In this document: piece by piece, positions 1 to 8,524 of the stretch
Position numbering within the stretch: the first letter of the stretch is position 1
How the letters are laid out: each line of letters starts with the position of its first letter
From: Byssochlamys sp. IMV 00236
Lineage: Eukaryota > Ascomycota > Eurotiomycetes > Eurotiales > Thermoascaceae
Length of the DNA: 27,810 nucleotides
Reading direction: 5' to 3'
Assembly (NCBI GenBank): GCA_001931875.2
Contig: MSJH02000413.1
Span: forward strand, 1-27,810
Made by a program: the position numbers and the translations under genes
The notes under the pieces: generated by a model
The model's database searches: none
What the model was told of the DNA's origin: nothing
What the model saw: the letters and a program-made list of their open reading frames with translations, nothing else

Positions 1-227
1 GTTATAGTGACCACCAGATCTTTATATAAGATCAATATAGAGCAATATAATGCTAAGTCTTGTGTGATAAAGTAAAAAGATAAAATAAAGAAGTTATATA
101 AGCAAAATGTTGCTTAAGATATACGAAAAGTTATTGTGATCAGAAGATTAGGTCTTAAGATGTTGTTTATTTCAAGAATAATTTGGGGATATTTATACTA
201 TTTGGATAAGTAGATATGCGATATAAA

Positions 228-276
228 ATAAATGATAAATGATAAATGATAAATTCATAAATCATAAATCATAAAA
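228..276. repeat. Short tandem 7-mer repeat, ATAAATG then ATAAATC
   Basis: Three head-to-tail copies of ATAAATG (228-248) are followed by ATAAATT plus one base, then two copies of ATAAATC (257-270) and a degenerate end. This looks like a simple minisatellite produced by replication slippage. No function is suggested. Confidence 0.8.
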
Positions 277-435
277 ACTTGCATAAGACATGCAGAGTAC
301 AAGATACCAAAAAGGGTATCAATAGTGTAATTTTGTTGAATTGGTTCGCTACACTAATTCTTGAAGTTCATTTGGATTTTTCTTTACAGCAGAGAAAAAG
401 AAACCACGGATAATTATTTATCCGTTAAAGATCGC

Positions 436-439
436 AAAA
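436..439 (-). terminator. RNA polymerase III T4 terminator of tRNA-Tyr
   Basis: On the minus strand a TTTT run lies about 20 nt past the tRNA 3' end. That is the usual RNA polymerase III stop signal at a usual distance. Confidence 0.6.
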
Positions 440-458
440 TTAATCTCCGAAGAGATAT

Positions 459-542
459 TCCGGCCTACCAGATTCGAACTAGTGACCTAAAGATGACAGC
501 ATTCACTACAGTCTTCCGCTCTACCAACTGAGCTAAGGCCGG
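459..542 (-). tRNA. tRNA-Tyr (anticodon GTA) with an 11-nt intron
   Basis: Read on the minus strand, this folds as a complete cloverleaf. The acceptor stem is CCGGCCT/AGGCCGG, the D arm is GCTC/GAGC, the anticodon stem is GAAGA/TCTTT (one G-T pair), and the T arm is ACTAG/CTGGT around TTCGAAT. The anticodon GTA occupies 509-507. An 11-nt intron (505-495) begins one base 3' of the anticodon, the canonical position for the nuclear tRNA intron found in essentially all eukaryotic tRNA-Tyr genes. The C1-G72 pair and discriminator A73 (position 459) fit eukaryotic tyrosine identity. CCA is not encoded, as expected. The gene decodes TAC/TAT and needs the splicing endonuclease to mature. Confidence 0.95.
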
Positions 543-657
543 TTCGCTACGAACGCGTGAAGCTTTAAATTTTTATATAGTAAATATTTAGATCACGTGA
601 TTATCACGTACTTGCCACTTAATATGGAAATATACTTTGTCTTGTTTTTATGAAATT

Positions 658-1570
658 TCATTGGAAGTAGTCATTGGCGTCATCATGTTTATCACTTGCA
701 TTTTGTCTGCGTTTTACTCTGTCTATTCTTTTCTGCTTTCTTTTTAAATATGTCGTTTTCAACTGTTCGTTTCCATATTGCTATAGATAGCAGGCTTATA
801 TACTCTTGCACAAAGCTTGAAGTTGTCATTGTTGAAATATGAAATGCAAAGATAAGAGATCATCTGCGTATACGGCCCAAAGTCAAGAAGAAATGATTGC
901 CGCTTTCTGTTAAATTCTGCTGCATTTCTTTCCCACATTAACAGCTTTAATCTTGTAATAGCTTTTCCACGTTCAGTGGAATCTTGATGAGTATTGCCTA
1001 TTTTGATAGACTCTTTGATTTTTGCCATCCAGGCACGAGCGACGTGAAAGAGACACCATAGTATGTGAGCTTCTGGATACGCAGCTTGAATAGCACTTAG
1101 CTCAACGCTAGAGACATTAGTTGTTATTTTCTGAGTATCTACCTGAATTTGGCTTTTTACAAAAGATAGAAGTTTAATAATAGGTCTTGCAGAATGACTC
1201 TTTGTAAAACAAAAGTAAGTGGACAGTCTGTGCCTGTAAATGAATGCCTAACAACAAAGGTGTATAAAAGGCAACGATCAACATTTGTTGTCTTGTGGGT
1301 AACATCTAAGTAGAAGTAAGGCAAATTTAAGAGAAGATTCTTCTGCCACGGGGACATAAATCCAAAGGTGTAGCTGTTGTTGAAACCATCACCAATGTAG
1401 GCACTGTAGCCCTTGGATTTAAGTTTATGTTGGTCACTGTGGCTCTTATATGCGTTCTCTTGTATCTTAAAATGTCCTTTTAGGAAGATTGAGAAAGCAA
1501 AAGATATGCATACTCCTTTGTCAATAATTGAAAATAAAATCTGTTTATACGTAATTCGACACTTAAACAT
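658..1570 (-). pseudogene. Decayed MULE-type transposase
   Basis: Three conserved blocks of a Mutator-like transposase lie in order on the minus strand. Block one (about 1450-1205) carries the motif YLDVTHKT with the first catalytic Asp and ends near FVVRHSFTGTDCPLTFVL. A frameshift near 1195-1205 leads to block two (about 1200-760), with SAIQAAYPEAHILWC and LFHVARAW. There the usual Thr-Asp before this helix reads Thr-Asn, so the second Asp is gone. At about 765 a small deletion plus frame change joins METN directly to EQLKTTYLK, removing the segment that normally carries the catalytic Glu (ESWHN-like). The last frame then stops at 660-658. With frameshifts and two of three catalytic residues missing it cannot encode an active enzyme. 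I did not identify terminal inverted repeats. The 1571-1875 stretch may be more of the same element (open fragments in two frames), but I cannot recognise a domain there. Confidence 0.8.
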
Positions 1571-1895
1571 CAGTTTATTAATCGCTTAAACAATATCTCT
1601 ATTTAGCATATTAATTTTCAGTAAAACCATGAAATCAGTTACTTGAAGTCCATGAGTTGGCAACGGCAATGAATTGTATATATTTTGCTGTGATAGTACA
1701 CTTCTATTGGTGACATGAAACAACTATACAAGGCGTCTTGACATCATAAGAAAAAATCATTTCAATGCTTTGCATAAACTCATCTTCTTTTTGGCATGAT
1801 CAGGACAACTTCTGAAGTCCATTTCTCAAAGCAATCTTTTGCTCTTTCAGGGATATTTAGGCGTACTTTTCCCATTATTTCTTATTCCTGTGGCT

Positions 1896-2454
1896 TTAGT
1901 TGATATGCTTGTCTAAGTCATTAATTAAAAAGTTCAATAAATCATCATCCACTAGCGCTTGATTGCTAAATTCAGAATTGATATGCTGGCTATAGTGAGT
2001 AGCGATGCGTAGGTCTGTAGAATGTTCATCTGAAGAAGATGTTTCCATATTTTTGCCTTCATTTTGGTCTTCTTTAATATCTTGGTGATGCTGGGATACA
2101 CAACTACAAGTGAGAATGACTTCACAAAGACAACCTGTAATGGGATTAGGCGCTGTATAACAAGCATAGTTAGCAATAGAATACCAGATTTCTTCTTTAT
2201 GTATATTACCGCTAGAGACTGCACAAGTACACTTGATGTGAATCTGTTTTGTTTTCCTTAAATCTCGACAATGAGTACACTGTGAAATTTGTCTACCTCT
2301 TTTAAGAACAGGAAATAGCTGTCTATCCGTATGGTTGCATTTTTTAACCCGATGTCCTCTTATACAAGAAGCACTAGATTATATAAGTTATTTAATCATT
2401 ATTTATTCATATTGCTTACCAAGCATGCTTTTCTCCATTGATTAGTAAAGCCAT
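1896..2454 (-). CDS. Copper-fist transcription factor, two exons, 170 aa
   Basis: Exon 1 is 2454-2420 and exon 2 is 2373-1896. The intron is 46 nt (GTAAGC...TCTAG) and splits the codon of the first zinc-binding Cys. The joined product opens with a full copper-fist domain (residues 1-62): start MALLINGEKHAC, zinc ligands C12, C15, C24 and H26, then CIRGHR, NHTDR, and the C-x2-C/C-x-C part QCTHCRDLRKTK...HIKCTC. Copper-fist proteins (Ace1, Amt1, Mac1, Cuf1) bind promoters of copper-homeostasis or detoxification genes in the nucleus. The minor-groove (K/R)GRP motif reads RGRQ at 37-40. A second Cys cluster, C93-x-C95 and C101-x-C103 with C83 nearby, resembles the Cys-x-Cys copper-sensing clusters of the family. 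The acidic C-terminus (about 155-167, DDDLLNFLINDLD) could be an activation segment; that is inference. At 170 aa it is shorter than the yeast members (over 220 aa). It lies head-on to no partner: a membrane protein gene ends 208 bp upstream and the MULE relic begins downstream. No single frame spans it, so intron-blind scans miss it. Confidence 0.85.
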
Positions 2455-2662
2455 AAAGAAAGAAAAGAAAGAAAAGAAAAAATTATAATGGAGTTTTATT
2501 TTTGGAAGGTTTCATGTTGCTCATCATATGCATAGGATTAATTGTAGTGTTTACATAAGGATTACTGAAGTGATACCTCATCATTTCAGCTCTAATCAAT
2601 AACTTCTCTTGAGTGAAATTCCAAAAGCAGAATGCGATATGAACCTAAGGAAGCATGGTTAG

Positions 2663-3440
2663 TTATTTGCTTGTATATACAATATCTATCATTACATAGA
2701 ATACGAATAGTATAACAAATACGACAACTCCAAATTTTAGTTCGTTTTCCCATAGACGTGTGCAATTGTAAAGATCTGAGCCTGATACTGTAGGTGAATA
2801 TAATACTTGCAAGTTTGATCCATCTGCTTGAACAATAGATAATGATTCATCAGCGCTTTTTCTAGCCTTACTTATACACCATCCATTAAACTGATTCTTT
2901 TGCACACCAAATACTACCATGTTTACAAAGTAGTCTATCAGGAATACAATCACAATAGTCCATGTCATCCTGTGCGATATTTTTAATGCTTCTGGTATGC
3001 CCTAAAGATTTCCACTGTTTATCATCAGGATATCCTTTTGCATTTTTCTCTTACCACAGAAAAAATATACAACGAGACAAGTGCTAATAGAACAAATATC
3101 ACGCATACTACGCCTTGGATGAATAAGGCTGTCGAATTCAGATAGGAATAGATAGCTATCACCAAGTTCAAGTCAGATTCAGATATACACACACACTCCT
3201 ATATCATATTTACGACTCCTGCCTTGAAACGATAAAACAGCAGCATATAAATTGATTACCTACATTATGATAGTCAGTGAGAGAGGATTTGCTATGTTTT
3301 TGTATTTATCTTACAATCCAAAGGACACATGCAACTGGGCCTGAATAGCCAACATGGAACTTCCCACATATCCTGTATATATTCGGAGTATCCACATATC
3401 CGGCTGGGGGTATCTGTCCTTGGTATATATCCTGTTGCAT
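2663..3440 (-). CDS. Four-helix membrane protein, four exons, 203 aa, unknown function
   Basis: Exons are 3440-3315, 3259-3214, 3155-3055 and 3001-2663. The three introns (55, 58 and 53 nt) have GTAAGA, GTAAAT and GTAAGA donors and a CTGAC-type branch site in the first two; all four exons join in frame. The product has four hydrophobic helices at about 33-54, 67-91, 103-123 and 180-201. There is a short N-terminal tail and a roughly 57-residue loop between helices 3 and 4 holding two Cys (C133, C171) that could pair, plus Asn-Cys-Thr at 170-172. The topology is M-shaped, as in tetraspan or MARVEL-like proteins, but I see no diagnostic motif and do not assign a family. The start was chosen at 3440 because just upstream, a pyrimidine tract ending TTTGACAG looks like the acceptor of a 5'-UTR intron; an upstream in-frame ATG at 3494 would add 18 residues. 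Confidence 0.7.
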
Positions 3441-3726
3441 GTTTACTGTCAAAGACAAAAAAAAAAGAGAGAGAGAGAGAAAAGCAAATATCAAGCTGTA
3501 TAGATAGATCTACCGTATTTGTGGAGAATAACAGTTACCCAATTTAGTATCTGCAAAAACATACTGTTCCTTTACTGTTGTTCTTTGTCTACGCAAAGCA
3601 GAACACAAATAGTTTATTATACAATAATGATATTATGAGTAGTAAGTAAATAAATTATATATAATACACAAGCATAAACACAAGTATAGCCAGCCTAGTG
3701 TCATACTTATTTACATCACGGTTTGA
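3441..3726. other. Spacer between two minus-strand genes
   Basis: This stretch holds the 3' flank of the RING gene (a minus-strand AATAAA at 3618-3613) and the leader of the membrane protein gene, with a GA/CT microsatellite at about 3460-3482. I see no gene in it. Confidence 0.5.
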
Positions 3727-5341
3727 TTACGGCTGTGTAGTATTTGAGGAAGTGCCTTCGTCCTGATGCTGGTTAGGTAAGTTGGTCTCATCCGTTTCAT
3801 TTGATTTCTCATTAATAGAAGCAGGTTCATGACCTTCATTTTCTCTAGATGATATTGAACGAGCTGTATCTATAGTGTGACTATCTACTGTTTGATCTGT
3901 TTCCACAGGGGGACTAGCCTCATGAATTTCACGGTTCACATTTGGTTGTGTAACCGTTGTCATGGAATCTTCAGGGACTGCTGGTTCCATATTGATAACT
4001 TGGGCATTTGAATTACTAGCATCACTATGACTTGTACTTCCCTGAGCTTCTCTTTCCTGTCGCAAATCAGTTGGTAGGCAATCCCACTTGCAGATCGGGC
4101 ACACTGTCGATTTCTGCGTTAGCCATGGATCTACAATAAACAAAGTGATGAATTACACACACACACAAAAAAAAATAAACTTTCATCTTACCAATGCACA
4201 ACACGCAGAATCCATGACCACAAGGTAGGATACGAACATCACTTTTTCCCAGGACAAAATCGTCCAAACATATCGCGCAATTGATATTTTTTGATACTCC
4301 TGGTTCATACAGTTTTATAGGTAAAGCATTCACGATGTCGACGGGAAGAGGATCTGGTTGTTGGACTCTTTGTGATAGATGAATTGCGTTGGTATCATTT
4401 GAATCATTAGGGATTTCACCTCTCAATCGACGTATTCTCCACCAGCGTAAAAAGATGATGCCTTTTTATAGATAAAGCAACTTTAGCCTATCTCCTCTTT
4501 TTTTTTTTTTAAAAAAAATTATACCTATCAAGAATATAGCAGCAAGGGCTATAATGTACGCCAAATAACCCCTGATGGTACCAATAAACCCTTCTGAAGG
4601 GTTATCTTGAGGGAAATATGTCGTAACGGACCAAAGTGTTCGAATGTTTGGATTTGTGGGATCATATGTACTGTTGAGTTTAGATTTAAGTGAATTTCCA
4701 TACTTGTAAGGAATAAAGTAAACGCCTATTCTGGATTCGGCCAAGTCATTGTCTGTCATGTTTAGTGCAGATCTTTCGACAGGAAGTGGTGTAGAATAAG
4801 TAGGAAAGGTGTTTGAAGTTTGATAAAGTGTAGTTTTTATGAGAATATCGTCATAAGTTTGATTATCATAGATGAATGCAGCTGTAGTATTTAGATAGTT
4901 TGTATCTGATAAGCTGTTTATAACCGATATCTTTTCACTCCAATTACAAACACCTCTTTTGACTAGAGCGATGGTCTCCATATTTTGAATTGCTGTAATG
5001 TTTGTGCTATTATAATTCATTTCGTGAATATTGTTTATTGTTGTATTTTGACAACCATATCCAAAATTGAGCAATACTCTCTAAATTAAAGTATAAGAAA
5101 CACATGATGTGCAATAATGTATGCTTACATTAGTGGGTGTATATTCTCTTGAAGTCAATCGAACAGCTTGGAAGTCTTGAGAGCTTACTGAAATAGCTGT
5201 TGAATAGATAATATTGTACATGCTGCTGATATCTGTTGTATTTACAATAAATGCCAACTCTGAGAATATTGGGTTTGGTAAATCTGCTATAGTATCATGT
5301 ATAGATACTAGAAGCAATAATAGTAGTAAATATATCCTCAT
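3727..5341 (-). CDS. PA-TM-RING E3 ubiquitin ligase, four exons, 480 aa
   Basis: Exons are 5341-5129, 5080-4525, 4461-4192 and 4130-3727. Order of parts: signal peptide (1-19, Leu-rich), a luminal protease-associated region (about 30-235) with many N-glycosylation sequons and the segment ALVKRGVCNWSEK typical of PA domains, a transmembrane helix (about 244-262) followed by RWWRIRRLR, and a RING domain at 318-360. A Ser/Thr/Glu/Pro-rich tail runs to the end. RING ligands are C318, C321, C337, H339, C342, C345, C357 and C360, with DPWL and CPIC as in the RNF13/GRAIL group. Proteins of this class sit in endosomal or Golgi membranes and ubiquitinate cargo or partners in the cytosol. The fifth ligand is Cys where the family usually has His (RING-HC instead of RING-H2). 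Intron 2 contains a long A/T homopolymer switch, and its junction restores the transmembrane helix. An in-frame GTG at 5356 lies inside a CA repeat; the ATG at 5341 is the start. Confidence 0.88.
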
Positions 5342-5600
5342 TGACCACACACACACACACTCTCTCTCTCTATAGTAATAACAGAGAAAAAGGAAAGAAA
5401 AAAAGAAAAAAAGGTAAACAAATAGAAACCCCAGCTGCTATAAAAAAAAAAGTTTATCCTTGAAATGTTTCAATAATTTTAAGCATGAAAAAAAAAAGAA
5501 GGATTTCTCATCTATTTTCCAATGTTGTCCTAATTCATTGCATAGTTATTTATACACACGCGCAAATAGACATGACTGCATAAGTAACACATGACATATC

Positions 5601-5686
5601 CTTTAGATCTTTTAAGCTTATTCTCCAGGAAACTTCCATTTTAGGAATAACAATGGAAAACTCCGTCAACTTAAAAAGATCTAAAG
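5601..5686. repeat. Imperfect long hairpin (inverted repeat)
   Basis: The outer arms CTTTAGATC (5601-5609) and GATCTAAAG (5678-5686) pair perfectly. The stem continues with TTTTAAG (5610-5616) against CTTAAAAA (5670-5677), one bulge. After an asymmetric internal loop GGA pairs again, and then TTCCATT (5634-5640) pairs with AATGGAA (5652-5658) around an 11-nt loop. That is about 26 base pairs within 86 nt. It could be a small MITE-like remnant, a small-RNA precursor, or chance in AT-rich DNA. Confidence 0.55.
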
Positions 5687-6211
5687 TGGGCCCAGTAAGA
5701 AGGATTCCGTGCTTGTTCTTTTCAAATTATTATAATCGCGCATATAAGCAGAAGAAGAGAAAAAGAGAAAGAATTAAGAATAAAATATCCTCAATGATAA
5801 TCTCAAGATCATATCTCGATTTTTATTTTCCTTTTATGAGAAATACCAAAAGCAGCAAGAATGGTTCAATAGATTACATCAGGGTTTATTGGTACATGTT
5901 TCGTGAATGAAATGCAAACTTACCATACACCTAAAAAAAAAAATTATGAGTCGAAATTATGATGGTTAAATAAATCAAATCTCTGGCAACAAAATACTTG
6001 GTTGCGCGTCAGGATGACAACAGCAACAACAAAAAGGGCTCATTACACGTCCTTCATCTTTCAGTACTAGTCAAGTTGATTTGTCGTCATATATTCGTAA
6101 GTCGTAAGACGCTTATTATTATTCATCCTCATTCGATAGTTATTTTCATCAACCAAGTTACTTGGTGTCTTTCGTCATTATTTCGTATAGTTCTTTCTTC
6201 AATACAGCTAC

Positions 6212-6218
6212 TATAAAG
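6212..6218 (+). promoter_or_regulatory. Candidate TATA element of the dehydrogenase gene
   Basis: TATAAAG lies about 62 nt before the start codon at 6280, followed by a purine-rich leader. The call rests only on motif and spacing. Confidence 0.35.
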
Positions 6219-6279
6219 AGAGAGCGAAGAAAGTGTAATAAGGAAAGGAAAAAGGAAAAAAAAAAAAGAAATACACAAT

Positions 6280-7646
6280 ATGGCTACAAACGTTGCAGCA
6301 AATCTCGCACAAACAAATATGGGCGAAGTTCCCGTCAAGGTCGCCAATGAAGATAAACAAAGAACATCTGATACCGAGATGCTTGCTTGCTGTTGGGCTG
6401 GCAAACGAAAACTTGAATTAAGAAAGGTTCCCAAGCCAGAAATTACTGACGATGAGGACGTGATCATTAAAGTAACAGGAAGCACAGGTAATGAAAAACT
6501 GATATCTTTAAACATGCTCTTACATTCTTATGTTTAGTCTGTGGATCTGACTTACACCTTTATCATGGTGAATTGATGCAGCTGAAGGAGGGAGAGGTAT
6601 TAGGTCATGAATGTATCGGTGTTGTCGAAAAGATTGGACCCAAGGTAACTAAGGTTAAACCTGGTGATCGAGTGGTTACTGCCTTCAACATTGCTTGTGG
6701 CAAATGTGATTACTGTGCACAGAAACTTTATACCAGCTGTGAAAGTGCCAACAACAGTTCTGTTATGGAGAAGCTTTATGGTCAACGCATCTCTGGTGTT
6801 TTAGGCTATTCTCATTTCTTGGGAGGATTCTCGGGGGCTCAAGCTGAGTATTGTCGTATCTTATTCGGCAATACAAATGTTTTGAAGGTGCCTGATAATA
6901 TAAAAGATGAACAGGCTATTTACCTATCTGACATTATCCCTACCTCATATCATGCAGTGTATGATGCTGGCTGCAAGGAAGGTGAAGTTGTTGGTGTTTG
7001 GGGTCTTGGTCCAATTGGTCTCAATGCCTGTCAGTGGCTGCGTAATGTGTTCAAAGCCAAGCGTATCATTGCAATAGATAATGTACCAGCTCGTCTCCAA
7101 ATTGCCAAAGAACGCTGGGGAGTAGAAACGATCAACTTTGACAAGGAGACAGATGTTGTCTCTAAAATTTTGGAACTTGAGCCCAAGGGTCTAGATCGTG
7201 CTATCGATTGTGCTGGTTTCCGCTACACAAAGAGTCTCTTGCACAAGGTCGAGCGTGCTGTGGGCTTAGAAACAGATAGCAGTGAGGTGTTGAACGAAGC
7301 GATTCGCTCTACAAAGAAGTTTGGTACTGTGGCCCTGATTGCTGATTATGCTGCTTATTCTAACCATGTGTTGATTGGTGCAATTATGGAAAAGGGTATT
7401 CGTTTGGTTGGCTGTGGTCAAGCACCTATTCAAGGCTACTGGGATACATGCTTGGATCATATTTCAAAGGGTGAGTTCGATCCTATAGCCATCTTAACTC
7501 ATCGTTTCAAATTGGATGACATTGTTGAAGTATATCGTCGCTTTGATACCAAGGAAGATGCCATGATGAAGGTCTTTATCGAAACAAAGTTCAGTAACCC
7601 ACCTATGCCAGGAACACCTTCTTTAAGCCACATTAATAATGCATAA
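6280..7646 (+). CDS. Zinc-dependent medium-chain dehydrogenase, formaldehyde-dehydrogenase-like, 438 aa
   Basis: Exons are 6280-6487 and 6538-7646; the 50-nt intron (GTAATG...TTTAG) interrupts the first catalytic zinc block. The joined sequence reads STVCGSDLHLYHGE. Catalytic zinc ligands are C71 and the GHE pair H93/E94, and the structural zinc Cys set is C123, C126, C129 and C137. The NAD-binding fold has GLGPIG at 225-230 and Asp250 at the end of the second strand, favouring NAD over NADP. Long insertions and the tail (LETDSSEVLNEA, GCGQAPIQGYW, FDTKED) match the FDH-like branch of zinc alcohol dehydrogenases, related to glutathione-independent formaldehyde dehydrogenases. It probably oxidises a small alcohol or aldehyde in the cytosol; the substrate cannot be read from the sequence. 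The first 35 residues before the domain are family-variable. Confidence 0.9.
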
Positions 7647-7653
7647 ACCTGTG

Positions 7654-7659
7654 AATAAA
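7654..7659 (+). terminator. Candidate poly(A) signal, dehydrogenase gene
   Basis: AATAAA begins 8 nt after the stop codon. This is close to the stop but plausible in a compact fungal 3' UTR. Confidence 0.35.
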
Positions 7660-7699
7660 GTTGTTGTTACTGTATTTTATAATAATATATGCTTTAAAA

Positions 7700-7900
7700 A
7701 AGGTTTTCAAGTTCAAGATACCAAATGATAAGAATGATGCAAAGAGTATATTAGCAATGGGCCATTTTGTTTGGCAATTGAAGAAACAATTGGAGGAGGC
7801 ACATTCTTCTGTCCAAAGAATGAAGCAAGAGCACGATGACAACGTGTTCAGTAGAATTATGGATGGTGCGAACACTGAAATCAATTCATTGAAAGGATAG
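7700..7900 (+). other. Possible gene fragment with coiled-coil character
   Basis: An open frame of about 65 codons, closing at 7898-7900, encodes a hydrophilic, helix-prone stretch (WQLKKQLEEAHSSVQRMKQE) unlike translated AT-rich spacer. It has no convincing start of its own and lies where the dehydrogenase 3' UTR should be. I recognise no family. It could be a gene or transposon fragment; the adjacent 8.1-8.5 kb DNA is also decayed mobile DNA. Confidence 0.25.
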
Positions 7901-8082
7901 ATTGAAAGACCGAGAAGCCAGTGAAGGGCACGGAGTACGGCTTGCTTCTACCGATGGAAAAAGATGAAAACAGAGAAAGACCTGGTTTTATTAAACTGTA
8001 AATATTAATTAGATAAAATGTATGCTCTTCGCCTAGTTTCATATTTCTTGCCAATTTATCCTGTTTGGATTTTGATTCCCTT

Positions 8083-8524
8083 TTAATACAACTTGAAGGG
8101 GTATACAGTTCCGCCACTTTGATTCCATGCTTTTTTTCTTATCTCGTAGGCTGTGATTCTAGGTATATTCGTAATCTTAGCTGCCTTAGGAACTCTTGTC
8201 CCTTCTTCAGTAATAAATTTAAAAAACTTTGCTATATTGGCTTCGCCATATTTTTTATACACTTGTAGGGGCAAACTTTCTTTGAGGAAGTTTAGGTGTG
8301 TCAAGCATTTCTTCGTTTTTGATATCAGGTTTATCGAATGTTATCACTGAATTGGCTTCAACAGGATCAGCCAGTTTACTGTATACTACAAAGGGTGATT
8401 TGAAATATTCGTCTGATGAGCTATCATCATAAGCTTCTTTGCGAGTATTGACATAGTGCTGGAAATTCGTACTGTATTTCACCTTGTCATAAAAATGGGC
8501 CGATTTTTCATTTTTTAGGCTCAT
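8083..8524 (-). pseudogene. Relic of a helix-turn-helix transposase N-terminus
   Basis: From the ATG at 8524 an acidic, Ser-rich frame runs 89 codons and ends at 8255. At its end, around an A6 run near 8258, the reading must shift by one base to continue as YKKYGEANIAKFFKFITEEG and then VPKAAKITNIPRITAYEIRKKW-like sequence ending in NQSGG. This matches the homeodomain-like HTH that opens Tc1/mariner-type transposases in Mucoromycota (variable tail, AA..L.I...TA..W pattern). It stops at 8085-8083 with no DDE catalytic domain. An intron does not explain the shift, since the only GT...AG pair there would be 31 nt. I read it as a truncated, frameshifted relic. Confidence 0.45.

Larger units (their letters stand above)
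1..458. other. AT-rich gene-free stretch
   Basis: I see no supportable coding region here on either strand. It contains the 7-mer direct repeat listed separately, an imperfect palindrome around 17-32 (GATCTT/AAGATC arms around TATA), and the downstream flank of the tRNA gene with its T-run terminator. Confidence 0.6.
5342..6279. other. Divergent intergenic region, no supported gene
   Basis: This is the shared upstream region of the RING gene (minus) and the dehydrogenase gene (plus). It contains a (CA)n/(CT)n microsatellite next to the RING start (5346-5372), several A-runs, and the imperfect hairpin listed separately. Short open frames here have no recognisable domain. Confidence 0.55.

Noticed and set aside
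228..276. Possible CRISPR-like repeats
   Set aside because: The repeats are 7 nt, contiguous and without spacers, and the genome is eukaryotic; this is a simple tandem repeat.
593..600. TCACGTGA palindrome (E-box core CACGTG)
   Set aside because: A single 8-bp site between a tRNA gene and a dead transposase has no gene it clearly controls; chance occurrence is likely.
1952..2224. 90-codon minus-strand frame overlapping the copper-fist exon 2
   Set aside because: It is an alternative frame with no domain; the frame used by the copper-fist model carries the conserved Cys pattern.
5653..5910. 85-codon plus-strand open frame
   Set aside because: Composition is that of translated AT-rich spacer (Lys/Arg/Ile/Tyr), there is no domain, and its start falls inside the imperfect hairpin. 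No splice partner produced a recognisable protein.
7881..8117. 78-codon minus-strand frame
   Set aside because: No recognisable domain; it overlaps the end of the HTH relic in another frame.
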